Positions 19,699 to 29,801 are shown, counted from the first letter of the stretch. The stretch: DNA of 64,000 nucleotides from Methylohalobius crimeensis 10Ki (GCF_000421465.1 NZ_ATXB01000001.1:744001-808000); one strand, 5' to 3'. Made by a program: numbers and translations. The notes: generated by a model not told the origin, from the sequence alone.

Positions 19699-21252
19699 TT
19701 GAGCGGCAGATTGTTCCAGTCCACCGCCGTTGTCGGCGGAATGACGATGGTTTCCCGGGTCTTGGGGTTTGTTCGGGATGTGGTCATCGCGATGATTTTC
19801 GGGGCCGATGCCACCACGGACGCTTTCTTCGTGGCGTTCAAGATTCCCAATTTCTTCCGCCGCCTATTCGCCGAGGGCGCTTTCTCGCAGGCGTTCGTAC
19901 CGGTATTGGCCGAATATAAGGAAAATCGCGGGCGGGTCATTCTCAAGGCATTTCTCAATCGCACCGCCGGTTCCCTGGCGCTGGTGCTGATGGCGGTATC
20001 ATTGTTCGGCGTGATCGGGGCGCCGTGGATCATTCTGGTATTTGCGCCGGGGTTCGCTTGGGCCGGTTCGCAATATGAACTGGCCGTGGATATGCTGAGG
20101 ATTACCTTTCCTTATTTGTTTTTCATTTCCTCCACCGCGCTGGCCGGCGGCATTCTCAACACGTTTAACCGCTTCGCGGTACCCGCCTTCACCCCGGTCT
20201 TGTTGAATCTGTGTCTGATATCCGCCGCTCTCTGGCTCGCACCTCGGCTGCCCGAGCCGATTACCGCCTTGGCTTGGGGGGTATTTGCCGCCGGTGTATC
20301 GCAACTTGTGTTCCAGTTTCCTCCGCTTTGGCGCTTGAAGTTGTTGCCGCGCCTCCGTTACGGCTTTCACGATCCCGGCGTGCGCAAGATTCTCAAACTC
20401 ATGTTGCCGGCGCTGTTCGGGGTGTCGGTGACCCAGATCAATCTCCTCATCGATACCCTGCTGGCTTCCTTTCTGCCTTCCGGCAGTATTTCCTGGCTGT
20501 ATTATTCCGACCGACTGGTTGAATTTCCTCTGGGGGTATTCGGCATTGCGCTGGCGACGGTGATTCTGCCCAACCTTTCCAAGGATTGGGTCGCCGGTCG
20601 GAGGGAATCGTTTTCCACCGCCATCGATTGGGGATTGCGCTGGGTGGCGCTGATCGGACTACCGGCGGCGGTGGGATTATTCGTATTGGCCGAGCCGATT
20701 TTGGCGACCCTGTTTCAATACCGTTCCTTCACCGCCCACGATGTTCACATGGCCAGCCTCAGTTTGATGGCCTATACGATCGGTTTGATCGGATTCATCC
20801 TCGTCAAAATTCTAGTGCCGGGTTTTACTTCCCGGCAGGATACCCGGACGCCGGTTCGTTTCGGGGTGTATGCGATGCTTGCCAATTTGATTCTCAACCT
20901 CAGCCTGATCGGCTATCTGGCTCATGCGGGTTTGGCCCTGGCCACTTCCCTGGCGGCGACGCTTAATGCCGGCTTGCTTTTCAAACGCCTGCGCAAGGAG
21001 GAGGTGTACCGGCCGGCCAAGGGCTGGTGGTTGTTTTTGCTGCGAGTGATCGTGGCGAATGGGGTGATGGCAGCGGTACTGTATTACGGCACAGAAAATC
21101 TGGATTGGGAGAATCTGAATCTAGAAACTCGGCTGGGACAACTGGTTCTGTGGATCGGTCTGGGAGGAGTGGTCTATGGCGGCGGCCTTCTCTTGGTTGG
21201 TCTGCGGCTGAGGCATGTGTCGGGGGTGGCCGCAAGGCCCGGCTCTTCGTAG
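19699..21252 (+). CDS. murJ: Lipid II flippase MurJ
   Basis: MurJ flips lipid II across the inner membrane for peptidoglycan assembly. The protein has about 14 membrane helices and the MurJ/MviN signature region SRVLGFVRDVVIA, then TDAFFVAFKIPNFFRRLFAEGAFSQAFVPV, split across helices 1-2. Arg residues equivalent to the essential central-cavity arginines are visible in RRLFAEGAF. The TTG at 19699 is proposed as start because AGGGGAG lies nine bases upstream and the resulting 517 residues match E. coli (511); in-frame codons further upstream extend it. Confidence 0.93.
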   Translation: MSGRLFQSTAVVGGMTMVSRVLGFVRDVVIAMIFGADATTDAFFVAFKIPNFFRRLFAEGAFSQAFVPVLAEYKENRGRVILKAFLNRTAGSLALVLMAVSLFGVIGAPWIILVFAPGFAWAGSQYELAVDMLRITFPYLFFISSTALAGGILNTFNRFAVPAFTPVLLNLCLISAALWLAPRLPEPITALAWGVFAAGVSQLVFQFPPLWRLKLLPRLRYGFHDPGVRKILKLMLPALFGVSVTQINLLIDTLLASFLPSGSISWLYYSDRLVEFPLGVFGIALATVILPNLSKDWVAGRRESFSTAIDWGLRWVALIGLPAAVGLFVLAEPILATLFQYRSFTAHDVHMASLSLMAYTIGLIGFILVKILVPGFTSRQDTRTPVRFGVYAMLANLILNLSLIGYLAHAGLALATSLAATLNAGLLFKRLRKEEVYRPAKGWWLFLLRVIVANGVMAAVLYYGTENLDWENLNLETRLGQLVLWIGLGGVVYGGGLLLVGLRLRHVSGVAARPGSS

Positions 21253-21276
21253 AGATTACGGAGGGCCGGGATTGAG

Positions 21277-22002
21277 TCAGGAAGAAAACAAACGGCGCCG
21301 AATCGCAAGCAATCCCAAAGAGATAAGGGTCAGAATGCTAGGTTCTGGAACCGGATTGGTTGTGTTCGAAGTGACAGAACCTTGAAGGTTAAAGGCCATC
21401 TCGTTACCGATGCCGAATGTCCATGAGTCACCATCGTTAACCCTACCGTGGGCGTTTCCGCTGGCATTGGAGGTCGACCAGAACCAGTCGTCGATTTCGT
21501 TTGTGGTGTCATTTACGATGGATAACCAGTAGGAGCCTGTGGCCAGGTTGGGCGGGGTATCCAATGTCAGTGAGTATTTGTATACATCAAAAGTACCATT
21601 GAAAAATAATGAAGAAACGGTAAAGTCGTCGCCGGTATCAGTCTGGGTCAAGGTCCCGATCAAAGGGGAAATCGAAGTTGTACTGGCCGGAACGCCGGCG
21701 GTATCAGGGAAGATGCGGATGGTGAAGTTGTCGCTAGCTGAGGCAGTGTTGGATGAAAAGTAAATTCCCCACCATTCTATGCTGTTTATGGTGGTCTCAT
21801 CTGTCAGCAAGAAGTCATCGGCGCTTTGTTTTTGAAGGCCGAATAAAGAAGGTGTGTAATCAAAATCACTGGGCTTTGCATCTATCAGATCTGGAGTACC
21901 ATTGTCGATGGTGACCGGCATGCCCTTGACCAAGTTTGCAGGAGCTAACCAAATGATACATGTGAACAACAATGGCAACGACAATTTGTATTTATTTTTC
22001 AT
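21277..22002 (-). CDS. PEP-CTERM sorting domain protein
   Basis: A secreted 241-residue protein with an N-terminal signal peptide (about residues 1-27) and a C-terminal PEP-CTERM tail: VPEP, a hydrophobic helix, and a basic RRR cluster four residues from the end. Such tails are recognised by an exosortase, which cleaves near PEP and hands the protein to the cell surface or matrix. The middle is rich in Ser, Thr, Asp and Asn and has a beta-sandwich look (WWGIYFSSN, YWLSIVND). No exosortase gene is in the window. The region is visibly AT-richer than its neighbours. It follows the next upstream secreted-protein gene by 14 bases. Confidence 0.85.
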   Translation of the reverse strand: MKNKYKLSLPLLFTCIIWLAPANLVKGMPVTIDNGTPDLIDAKPSDFDYTPSLFGLQKQSADDFLLTDETTINSIEWWGIYFSSNTASASDNFTIRIFPDTAGVPASTTSISPLIGTLTQTDTGDDFTVSSLFFNGTFDVYKYSLTLDTPPNLATGSYWLSIVNDTTNEIDDWFWSTSNASGNAHGRVNDGDSWTFGIGNEMAFNLQGSVTSNTTNPVPEPSILTLISLGLLAIRRRLFSS

Positions 22003-22016
22003 GGCTTTGAATCCTG

Positions 22017-22469
22017 TTAGCAACTTCCAGACAATCCGCCAGTGCTCTGGATGACCCCGACTTGTTGAGGGTTGAGACCTAGGCTGCAGAACATGATGGT
22101 CGTGTTGTCCTTAAACATAGTGAATGTGTAGGTTAAGGGATTCTGGCTATCGTAGGTATAACTTACTAAACCTATTGAACTTGTAGAGTTAATGTTTATG
22201 CTCGAGGTGCTCCAGCTTCCTTTTAGGGCTCTGGGGTCCACGGCTAGATTTTTTGGGTCGCCTACCTTATAAAGCTTTCCATTGGGGCAATGTTCTTCTT
22301 TCCATTCTTCTCCTGTATCTAGGTTGATGGCAACGATTGAGCGGCTGTTCAGAGTATTGAGAATTTCTGTCTCACTCATGGGTTGACCGGTACAAGACGT
22401 TGCCATGGCAGCACTACTAACCAAGGACAATAAGATGATATCTGCCGTTACAGGAAGGTGAATTTTCAT
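22017..22469 (-). CDS. Putative secreted protein of unknown function
   Basis: The 150-residue product has a signal peptide ending near AMATS (about residues 1-24) and a Ser/Thr/Asn-rich body with four cysteines beyond it (SCTGQP, HCPNG, FCSLG, GSC at the very end), possibly forming two disulfides in the periplasm or outside the cell. No family was recognised. AAGGGGG stands four bases before the ATG, and a sigma-54-like promoter lies about 40 bases upstream. It is followed after 14 bases by the PEP-CTERM gene, so the two are likely co-expressed. Confidence 0.6.
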   Translation of the reverse strand: MKIHLPVTADIILLSLVSSAAMATSCTGQPMSETEILNTLNSRSIVAINLDTGEEWKEEHCPNGKLYKVGDPKNLAVDPRALKGSWSTSSININSTSSIGLVSYTYDSQNPLTYTFTMFKDNTTIMFCSLGLNPQQVGVIQSTGGLSGSC

Positions 22470-22505
22470 GGAGCCCCCTTAAATTTTTGATGGTTAATTT
22501 TAAAA

Positions 22506-22522
22506 GGCAAAAATAACGCCAA
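22506..22522 (-). promoter_or_regulatory. Candidate sigma-54 (-24/-12) promoter of the PEP-CTERM operon
   Basis: Read on the minus strand the site is TTGGC, eight bases, then a TTGC box, with exactly ten bases between the GG and GC dinucleotides, the defining spacing of RpoN promoters. It matches most of the consensus TGGCAC-N5-TTGC; the AC is GT. Predicted initiation falls near 22495, giving a leader of about 25 bases with a well placed ribosome-binding site. PEP-CTERM genes in several bacteria are known to be driven by RpoN with the PrsK/PrsR two-component system. Confidence 0.5.
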
Positions 22523-22621
22523 AACAAAAATTAATTTAATATCAGTGGCTTGAGATTCTTTTGTTCGAATTCTATTGCTAAAGCAAGAAATCCGTAAAAA
22601 TTCTTGACAGCAAGAGAAAGG

Positions 22622-25600
22622 TTAACCATGGGTTGATTTGGCTAACTTCGTTAGCCAAATTGCACAATAAATTAGAAAATAAAACAACAACATACTCTGC
22701 GCCGCGTCCATTGTGCTGCCCAGCAAGCTGACGGTGACAAACCCCGCCAGCCCTCCCCCGAACGCTAGCGCCCAAGATTGGCCGTGCCGCCAGTTCGGGA
22801 TCAGAATCCTGACGGTACCGAAAAGCAGCAATGCCAAGGCGATCAAGCCGAGCCAGCCTTGGGCGAAATAGACTTCGATTCCCGCTTGATGGATGTGCCA
22901 GGCGAGATCCCGATCGGTGACGAACAGCCAGTGATTGATGCCTTGTTGGAAACTGCCGTTCTCAATCAGTTTTCGACCAGCGCGATCGCTGAAGCTAATA
23001 TCGTCAACATCGATGGGATGGTCGCCCGCGTTATATAGGGATAGTTTGACCGGGCGGTGAGGCCAAGGGCCTCCACTACCGAGGCTGCCGGAGTTCAGGC
23101 TGATTTCCATTCGCTTCCAAGCGTCGGGAGGCGAGTCCGGGGTGAGCTTGAACCACTGGCACTGGAAGGAATAGAGAAGCGCTTTTTCGCATATCGGGAC
23201 GGTCAGGCCGTCTCCTGGGTTCTGTACGCGGACGCGGGCGTTTAAGCGGTAACGAGTGAACGGCGCCATCGCCACCTGTTGGTCCAAATAGACCGACTCG
23301 CCCGGTAACAGGTGCAAATAACGATTGCCTTCCTCGTCTCGAATGGCGTATCCGCCCGGCGGTTCATTGTAGTCGGCGTAAAGCAAATAATGGGTGGGGT
23401 AGCGCCCAAATCCGGTTCCGGTAAGTTGTGCCAACCATGATTGATCGGTCAGTGCCAAGGCCTGGCGCCAATGCCGCAATCGAGTGTCCAGATCTTCGGC
23501 CGAACGTTCCAGGCGGTAACGGGCGAAGCCTTCGCCGACAATCGGAACGGCCACTGCCGCCATGATCATTCCCGAGATGGCGGGAGCCATCCAACGGCGA
23601 GATTTTCCGGCGTGTCTCCATGCGGTACCGATGACGACCGTCAACAGTCCAACTGCCATGCCGGCGTAGCCGCCGCGTGAAAAGGTGACCAGCATGGCGT
23701 AGCCGGTCATTCCTCCGAGCACGATTCCGGCTAATCGAGCCAACCAGTGAGGTTGGGTCAGTGCCCATATCACTAAAAATGGAAAGGCGAAGGCCAGGAA
23801 GGCTTCAATATAGGCGCCTCCGGTTTGCATGTTGGAGAATGTTCCGGTGACACGAAAGACGCTTTCGAAATTGATCAGCCCCACGAACAGGTAACGTTCC
23901 CACCAAACCACTCCGACTACTATCGCCAAGGAAGTTAGCAAGCCATAGCATACAAGGCTTCTGGCTCGGGGAAGATCCGTTTCAGGAATCCGGCGCAACA
24001 AAGGGACAAGCAGTAGAGCCCAGAGCAATCCCTTGCCCACTTGCCAGGCCATGAAGGGTGAATGGGAGCTGGGTAAAGTCGGGGTTTTGATGGCGGTTTT
24101 CAAGCCGTGATAGGTGGCAAAAATCCAGCTCAACCATAGCAATACGTACGCCGTCTTTAAAAAGACATTTGGCCAGGGACGTAATGGAAAACCGCCAAGG
24201 CGAAGCGGAATCACAGCCAAGGTGAGCAGCACCACCAAGTCGAACTCGTCCAAGTAAAGGCGGCCATGATTCGAAGCAAAGTCCAAGGTTGGCAGCAGCG
24301 CGGGTATGGCGAATAACCAGGCAAGCGGATAACGCCAAAGGATGAGTGCGTAGCTCAGTAGACCGACAAACCAAGCCATTGAGAGAGGCGAGAGCCAGAA
24401 ACTGGCAATCGCTACGACCAACACAACTGCGCCGAAGAAAATCGCTATGGCGGAAGGTAGCTGAATGGTGCGGGCGCATGGTGGCGCGGACGGTTTGATT
24501 TCGACAACGGTTGGGCGGGTATTTCCACTCGTTATCCTTCCCAACCATGCTGCCAAGCTGTAACTGAAAGCGGTGGAAGCGGCAGCGATGAGAAGATTGC
24601 TCAAATCCGGATGCCGGCCTTCCAGCCATAATTTTCCCATTTCCAAAGGGAGCGCCAACCCGGCAGCAGCGAGGGCGGCAGGCTTTGCCCCTCCCCGATC
24701 CGGCAGGCGGCTGCTGCGTCGCCAAGCCCAAAGCGCCACCCCTATCGGAGCGTACATGGCCGCATTGGCGAGCAAGCTGGCCATGGCGGTCGGTTCGGAG
24801 GTGAAATAGTGATAATAAAAAGGGATGAAACGCAAACCGGCAATTTTTGCCAGTCCCTGGGGCAAGGAAAGCCAGGAGGAAGTAAACCAGCCGTTGACGG
24901 CGGCCAGGGTCGGAATATAAGGCAGAGCAAATAAAGGAATTGTCCGGCGCAGCAGATGCGCCATGGTATCCACCCCCCAGCGGAGCATAAGTTGCCCCGT
25001 CATGCCGCCGGCAAACAACCCAATTCCGCGCATTAAAGCGGATGCCCCCTGAGCGGTTCCGGAAATGAGGAAAATCTGGAGAATTTCCAGCCCCAAGCCG
25101 AAACCTAGGCCGATAAAAAAAAGATACCGATATGCGAAATAAGGTCTGATTAGAATCAGTAACAGACCGAGCGGGGCAATTGCCACAAGTTCTCCGATCA
25201 ATCGGGCGACGTAATGAATGCCGCCGCAGGCCGGGGCGATTACCCAACCGACGTTGGCAGAGGCCAATTTGGACAGCAGTTCATCGCCGGAGACCACGAA
25301 ATCGTAGGGAAATAAGGCTAGAATGAAATAAAAAAAGGCATAAGTAATGGCGGCCCCTTGCACCGATTCTCGACCGCCGCGAGTAAAAGAATCCAGAAGC
25401 CAAACGATATGGCGGCGACCGAACAACCACAACCCAATACCTGCGGCGGTACCGAGAGTCTCCGCCAGCAAGTCGTTGAGGGAGACGGTCCGGGGGGCAA
25501 AAAACTGTTGGGTAAATTCCACGGCCACTGCCAGCGCTATGCAGAATGCAAATACAAAGACGAGGATAGCGGCGGATTCCCGGTGGGTTTGACGCAACCC

Positions 25601-25837
25601 CAATAAGGCACCGCAGCCGAGAAAGGCGAGCGGGACATAGAGGACGATATTGGCAATCCAGTCGGCCCGGGAGGCAGCACCCAAGTTTAAATATGCGATG
25701 TTGTGAAATCGGGCGATCGCCTGATCGAGGGTCAAGGGACGAAGCTCAAAGGGAATCAGACTGCCATAAACGACAAAGCCGAGATACAGTAGAAAAAGCA
25801 ACAACAGGCGTCTGCGTTCCAGCGCGGGAGCGAGCAT
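22622..25837 (-). CDS. Large membrane protein: three VanZ-like units fused to an O-antigen-ligase-like region
   Basis: A 1071-residue polytopic protein. Three VanZ-like units appear in tandem, at about residues 15-145, 160-290 and 300-432. Each pairs an N/E..YxP.G helix (IANIVLYVPLAF; GELVAIAPLGL; LANAAMYAPIGVA) with a later E..Q/K helix (VEFTQQFF; LEILQIF; LEMGKLW), although the RxxSxxD motif is clear only in the first. Residues 455-800 and 975-1065 are hydrophobic and carry the Wzy/O-antigen-ligase features TGTFSNMQTGGAYIE and TFSRGGYAGM. Between them, about 820-970, lies a soluble beta-rich domain with the look of a carbohydrate-binding fold. The ATG at 25837 has a GGGGAAA site. A role in exopolysaccharide polymerisation or ligation is inferred. 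It lies near a PEP-CTERM gene. Confidence 0.72.
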   Translation of the reverse strand: MLAPALERRRLLLLFLLYLGFVVYGSLIPFELRPLTLDQAIARFHNIAYLNLGAASRADWIANIVLYVPLAFLGCGALLGLRQTHRESAAILVFVFAFCIALAVAVEFTQQFFAPRTVSLNDLLAETLGTAAGIGLWLFGRRHIVWLLDSFTRGGRESVQGAAITYAFFYFILALFPYDFVVSGDELLSKLASANVGWVIAPACGGIHYVARLIGELVAIAPLGLLLILIRPYFAYRYLFFIGLGFGLGLEILQIFLISGTAQGASALMRGIGLFAGGMTGQLMLRWGVDTMAHLLRRTIPLFALPYIPTLAAVNGWFTSSWLSLPQGLAKIAGLRFIPFYYHYFTSEPTAMASLLANAAMYAPIGVALWAWRRSSRLPDRGGAKPAALAAAGLALPLEMGKLWLEGRHPDLSNLLIAAASTAFSYSLAAWLGRITSGNTRPTVVEIKPSAPPCARTIQLPSAIAIFFGAVVLVVAIASFWLSPLSMAWFVGLLSYALILWRYPLAWLFAIPALLPTLDFASNHGRLYLDEFDLVVLLTLAVIPLRLGGFPLRPWPNVFLKTAYVLLWLSWIFATYHGLKTAIKTPTLPSSHSPFMAWQVGKGLLWALLLVPLLRRIPETDLPRARSLVCYGLLTSLAIVVGVVWWERYLFVGLINFESVFRVTGTFSNMQTGGAYIEAFLAFAFPFLVIWALTQPHWLARLAGIVLGGMTGYAMLVTFSRGGYAGMAVGLLTVVIGTAWRHAGKSRRWMAPAISGMIMAAVAVPIVGEGFARYRLERSAEDLDTRLRHWRQALALTDQSWLAQLTGTGFGRYPTHYLLYADYNEPPGGYAIRDEEGNRYLHLLPGESVYLDQQVAMAPFTRYRLNARVRVQNPGDGLTVPICEKALLYSFQCQWFKLTPDSPPDAWKRMEISLNSGSLGSGGPWPHRPVKLSLYNAGDHPIDVDDISFSDRAGRKLIENGSFQQGINHWLFVTDRDLAWHIHQAGIEVYFAQGWLGLIALALLLFGTVRILIPNWRHGQSWALAFGGGLAGFVTVSLLGSTMDAAQSMLLFYFLIYCAIWLTKLAKSTHG
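22636..22660. repeat. Perfect 11-bp inverted repeat with 3-base loop
   Basis: Arms 22636-22646 and 22650-22660 are exact reverse complements around the loop TTC. The hairpin sits inside the last codons of the VanZ/ligase gene, just before its stop. It may stabilise the transcript end or aid termination, but no immediate T-run follows on the minus strand, so it is not called as a terminator. Confidence 0.5.
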
Positions 25838-25968
25838 AAGTTTCCCCGGAATGCGAATTTTTGTAATTATACTATTCAACCGCTTATTAGCGGTGTGGGA
25901 AGCGTTCGACGATGGCCGACCACTGGATTTAACCCTTCCGCCTCAGTAAGAGAGACGATTTTGTTAAA

Positions 25969-26931
25969 ATGCCCGCTTCACTTGCGACTGCCGGAATACG
26001 CTTGATCCGAACCTTGCATCGTCCCCCGCCGCCGGGTACCGTGGCCACCATCGGCAATTTCGACGGGGTGCATCTGGGCCACCAGCATCTGATTCGAGCC
26101 CTCGCTCGCCAAGGTGAGCAATTGGAGTGGCCGGTGACGGTGATATTGTTCGAACCCCAACCATTGGAGTATTTCCTTGGGGGAAGGGCGCCGGCACGCC
26201 TGACCCGTCTGCGCGAGAAGGCGATGCATTTGAGGGAATTGCCGGTGGACCAAGTGTTATTGTTGCGTTTCAATCGTTACTTGGCCAACCTTCCGGCTTG
26301 GGATTTCATCGAAACAGTGCTCGCCAAAGGACTGGGGGTGAAGTATCTGGTGGTGGGGGATGATTTCCGTTTCGGTCGCAACCGCGAAGGGGATTTCGCT
26401 CTGCTCGAGGCGGCCGGCGTCCGCTATCGATTCGAAGTCAGCGCCACGCCCACTGTCGAGGTGGGTGGCATGCGGGTCAGCAGTACCCGGATTCGCGAGG
26501 CGTTGGAGGCCGGGGATATGGACCTGGCGGCACGTATGCTGGGGCGGCATTATTCCATGTGCGGCCGGGTGGTCGCCGGCCGCAGGCAAGGACGGAGTTT
26601 GGGGTTCCCCACCGCCAATCTCAATCCGCAGCGCCGCAAGACCCCTATTAGCGGTGTGTTCGCCGTCACCGTGAAGGGCGTGGACGACCGCCCCTGGCCC
26701 GGGGTCGCCAACGTGGGGGTGCGCCCCACCGTGGACGGGAGCAATCGGGTGCTCTTGGAAGTGCATTTGTTCGACTTCGACGGCGATCTGTACGGTCGCT
26801 ATTTGGAAGTTTGCTTTCATCACAAACTACGCGAGGAAATGCGTTTTGCCTCGGTAGAAGCGCTGACCGAGCAAATTCGACAGGATGCGGCCAAGGCCAG
26901 GATGTTGCTTGAAAAAAACACAAAGGAATAG
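25969..26931 (+). CDS. ribF: Bifunctional riboflavin kinase / FAD synthetase
   Basis: RibF phosphorylates riboflavin to FMN and adenylates FMN to FAD. The 320-residue protein has the N-terminal nucleotidyltransferase domain with GNFDGVHLGH near residue 28 and GDDFRFGRNREGDF, and the C-terminal flavokinase domain with GRRQGRSLGFPTANL and VANVGVRPTVDG. The ATG used begins about ten residues before the region that aligns with E. coli RibF; no strong ribosome-binding site is visible. It leads the conserved ribF-ileS-lspA order. Confidence 0.94.
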   Translation: MPASLATAGIRLIRTLHRPPPPGTVATIGNFDGVHLGHQHLIRALARQGEQLEWPVTVILFEPQPLEYFLGGRAPARLTRLREKAMHLRELPVDQVLLLRFNRYLANLPAWDFIETVLAKGLGVKYLVVGDDFRFGRNREGDFALLEAAGVRYRFEVSATPTVEVGGMRVSSTRIREALEAGDMDLAARMLGRHYSMCGRVVAGRRQGRSLGFPTANLNPQRRKTPISGVFAVTVKGVDDRPWPGVANVGVRPTVDGSNRVLLEVHLFDFDGDLYGRYLEVCFHHKLREEMRFASVEALTEQIRQDAAKARMLLEKNTKE

Positions 26932-26972
26932 GCTATCCACCTTTAGAGATTCCTTAGATCTGGGAAGAATTG

Positions 26973-29801
26973 ATGGATTACAAACATACGCTGAACTTAC
27001 CCAAGACCGATTTTCCCATGCGCGCCAATCTGGCCAAGCGCGAGCCGGAGAGAGTCACCCGTTGGCGGACGATGGATCTGTACCGGAAAGTCCGCGAGCA
27101 TTTCGCCGGACGTCCCAAGTTTGTCCTTCACGATGGCCCTCCGTACGCCAACGGTCCGATTCATATCGGCCATGCGGTCAACAAGATCCTCAAGGATTTT
27201 ATCGTCAAGTCCAAAACCTTGAGCGGTTTCGATGCCCCCTATGTGCCGGGCTGGGATTGTCACGGTCTGCCCATCGAGCTGATGGTGGAAAAGAAGGTCG
27301 GCAAAGCCGGGGTCAAGGTGTCTCCCGCGGAGTTTCGGAAAGCCTGCCGCGAATATGCCCGATCGCAGGTGGATCTGCAGCGCGAAGATTTTATCCGCCT
27401 CGGCGGCCTGGGGGACTGGGATCATCCCTACCTGACCATGGCGCCCGAATTCGAGGCGGATATTCTACGGGCATTGGGCAAAATCTACGCCCGCGGGCAT
27501 GTCGGCCGCGGAGCCAAGCCGGTCTACTGGTGTACCGATTGCGGATCGGCGTTGGCGGAAGCGGAAGTGGAATATGAAGACAAACGTTCTCCCGCCATCG
27601 ACGTGCGCTTTAAGGTGGCGGACGAGATTGCCTTTTTGGAACGTTGCCATCACGTCCCGGGGCACCCCGGCGAGGGGCCGGTATCCGTCGTCATCTGGAC
27701 GACCACCCCTTGGACCCTGCCCGCCAACCAAGCGGTCGCTCTGCATTCGGAGCTGGAGTACGCCTTGGTTCAGTGCGACGGAGAGCACGGCTCGGAGCGT
27801 CTCCTGGTGGCCGAGGGGCTGCTCAAGAACGTGATGGCCCGTTACGGGATCGAGTCGTATCGGGTGATCGCCTATTGCCGAGGCCGGGATCTGAAGGGGG
27901 TGAAACTGCAGCATCCTTTCTATGCCCGCAAGGTGCCGATTATCCTGGGGGAACACGTCACTCTGGAGGCCGGCACCGGCGCGGTCCACACCGCCCCCGG
28001 CCACGGTCAGGAAGACTATGCCGTGGGTCGGGAATACGATCTGCCGGTGGACAATCCCGTCGGCGGAGACGGCCGTTTCTTGCCCGGAACCGAGCTATTC
28101 GCCGGCGAACACGTGTTCACCGCCAACGATCACGTGATCGAGATGCTCAAAGGGGAGGGCGCGCTCCTGCACGAGGAAGTGATCGAGCACAGCTACCCCC
28201 ATTGCTGGCGGCATAAGACCCCTATCATCTTCCGCGCGACTTCCCAGTGGTTCATCGTGATGGACAGGGACGGGCTGCGCCAAGGCGGACTGGAAGAGAT
28301 TAAGAAGGTGGGTTGGATCCCCGACTGGGGGCAGGCACGGATCGAGTCGATGGTGGAAAACCGGCCCGACTGGTGCATCTCGCGCCAGCGTAATTGGGGG
28401 GTGCCGATTGCCGTGTTCGTTCACAAGGAGACCGGCGAGCCCCACCCGCGCACCGTCGAGTTGATCGAAGCAGTGGCCCGACGGATGGAAACCGGCGGTG
28501 TCGACGCTTGGTTCGAGCTGGATTCCCGGGAGCTTTTGGGGGACGAGGCCGATCATTATGAAAAGACCACCGACATCCTGGATGTGTGGTTCGATTCGGG
28601 GGTCACCCACGAATGCGTTCTCGGCCGCCGCGGCGAACTGGGCTTCCCGGCGGATATCTATCTGGAAGGTTCGGATCAGCATCGCGGCTGGTTCCAATCG
28701 TCCCTGCTGACTTCGGTGGCGATCAATGACCGGGCGCCTTACCGCACGGTATTGACCCACGGCTTCACCGTGGACGAGAAGGGCTACAAGATGTCCAAAT
28801 CCCGCGGCAACGTGGTCGCGCCCCAAACCGTCATGGACAGGCTCGGCGCCGATGTGCTGAGACTTTGGGTGTCGGCCACCGATTATCGCGGCGAGATGGC
28901 GGTATCGGATGAAATCTTGAAGCGCACCGCCGATGGTTATCGGCGTCTGCGCAATACCGCCCGTTATCTGCTTGGCAATATGACCGGCTTCGATCCGGCT
29001 CGTCACACGGTGACCTACGAGGATATGTTGCCGCTCGACCGCTGGGCGGTGGATCGGGCTTGGCTGCTCCAACAGGAAGTGATTCGGGCATACGAGAACT
29101 ATCAGTTCCACCAGGTCTATCAAAAGGTGCACCATTTCTGCGCGGTGGATATGGGCGGTTTTTATCTGGATATCATCAAGGACCGCCAGTACACCTGTCA
29201 GGAAGACAGCCTCGCCCGGCGTTCGACCCAGACCGCCATGTATCGGATTGCCGAGGCGCTCGTACGCTGGTTGGCGCCCATCTTGAGTTTTACCGCCGAG
29301 GAGATCTGGGAGTGCCTTCCGGGGGAGCGAGAGGCTTCGGTTTTTCTCGCCACCTGGTATGAAGGTCTTGAATCCCTGCCGGAGGCGTTTCCCCTCAACC
29401 GGAAGTTTTGGGACGAACTGATCGCGGTGCGCGAAGAGGTTTCCAAAGAATTGGAGAAACTGCGTGAACGCGGGGGTATCGGCGCTTCCCTGGAAGCCGA
29501 GGTGACCATCTACTGCGAAGGCGAATACTATGACTTGTTGACCCGATTGGAAGACGAGTTGCGCTTCGTTTTGATCACTTCCCAAGCCGAAGTGCGGCCG
29601 TTGGCGGAAGCACCGGCCGGCGCCGAACCGGCGGAAGAGATCGCGCATCTGAAAATTCTGGCCGAGCCGTCTTCCCATCCCAAGTGCATCCGTTGCTGGC
29701 ATCGCCGCAGCGATGTGGGCAGCCATCCCGATCATCCCGAGATTTGCGGGCGGTGCGTGGAAAATGTGGCCGGTTCGGGGGAAAGCCGACGCTATGCTTA
29801 G
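26973..29801 (+). CDS. ileS: Isoleucyl-tRNA synthetase
   Basis: IleS charges tRNA-Ile and edits misactivated valine. The 942-residue class I enzyme has the HIGH-type motif [10 protein letters not shown] at about residues 62-71, the editing domain with [11 protein letters not shown], the KMSKSRGN loop near residue 606, and a C-terminal zinc finger built from CIRCW and CGRC. The ATG at 26973 is chosen over a TTG one codon earlier; GGAAG lies just upstream. The sequence type is the common bacterial (mupirocin-sensitive) form. It lies 41 bases after ribF. Confidence 0.96.
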   Translation: MDYKHTLNLPKTDFPMRANLAKREPERVTRWRTMDLYRKVREHFAGRPKFVLHDGPPYANGPIHIGHAVNKILKDFIVKSKTLSGFDAPYVPGWDCHGLPIELMVEKKVGKAGVKVSPAEFRKACREYARSQVDLQREDFIRLGGLGDWDHPYLTMAPEFEADILRALGKIYARGHVGRGAKPVYWCTDCGSALAEAEVEYEDKRSPAIDVRFKVADEIAFLERCHHVPGHPGEGPVSVVIWTTTPWTLPANQAVALHSELEYALVQCDGEHGSERLLVAEGLLKNVMARYGIESYRVIAYCRGRDLKGVKLQHPFYARKVPIILGEHVTLEAGTGAVHTAPGHGQEDYAVGREYDLPVDNPVGGDGRFLPGTELFAGEHVFTANDHVIEMLKGEGALLHEEVIEHSYPHCWRHKTPIIFRATSQWFIVMDRDGLRQGGLEEIKKVGWIPDWGQARIESMVENRPDWCISRQRNWGVPIAVFVHKETGEPHPRTVELIEAVARRMETGGVDAWFELDSRELLGDEADHYEKTTDILDVWFDSGVTHECVLGRRGELGFPADIYLEGSDQHRGWFQSSLLTSVAINDRAPYRTVLTHGFTVDEKGYKMSKSRGNVVAPQTVMDRLGADVLRLWVSATDYRGEMAVSDEILKRTADGYRRLRNTARYLLGNMTGFDPARHTVTYEDMLPLDRWAVDRAWLLQQEVIRAYENYQFHQVYQKVHHFCAVDMGGFYLDIIKDRQYTCQEDSLARRSTQTAMYRIAEALVRWLAPILSFTAEEIWECLPGEREASVFLATWYEGLESLPEAFPLNRKFWDELIAVREEVSKELEKLRERGGIGASLEAEVTIYCEGEYYDLLTRLEDELRFVLITSQAEVRPLAEAPAGAEPAEEIAHLKILAEPSSHPKCIRCWHRRSDVGSHPDHPEICGRCVENVAGSGESRRYA

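Noticed and set aside
22636-22660. Strong hairpin considered as a rho-independent terminator of the VanZ/ligase gene.
   Set aside because: It lies inside the coding sequence and the bases after it on the minus strand are not a T-run.
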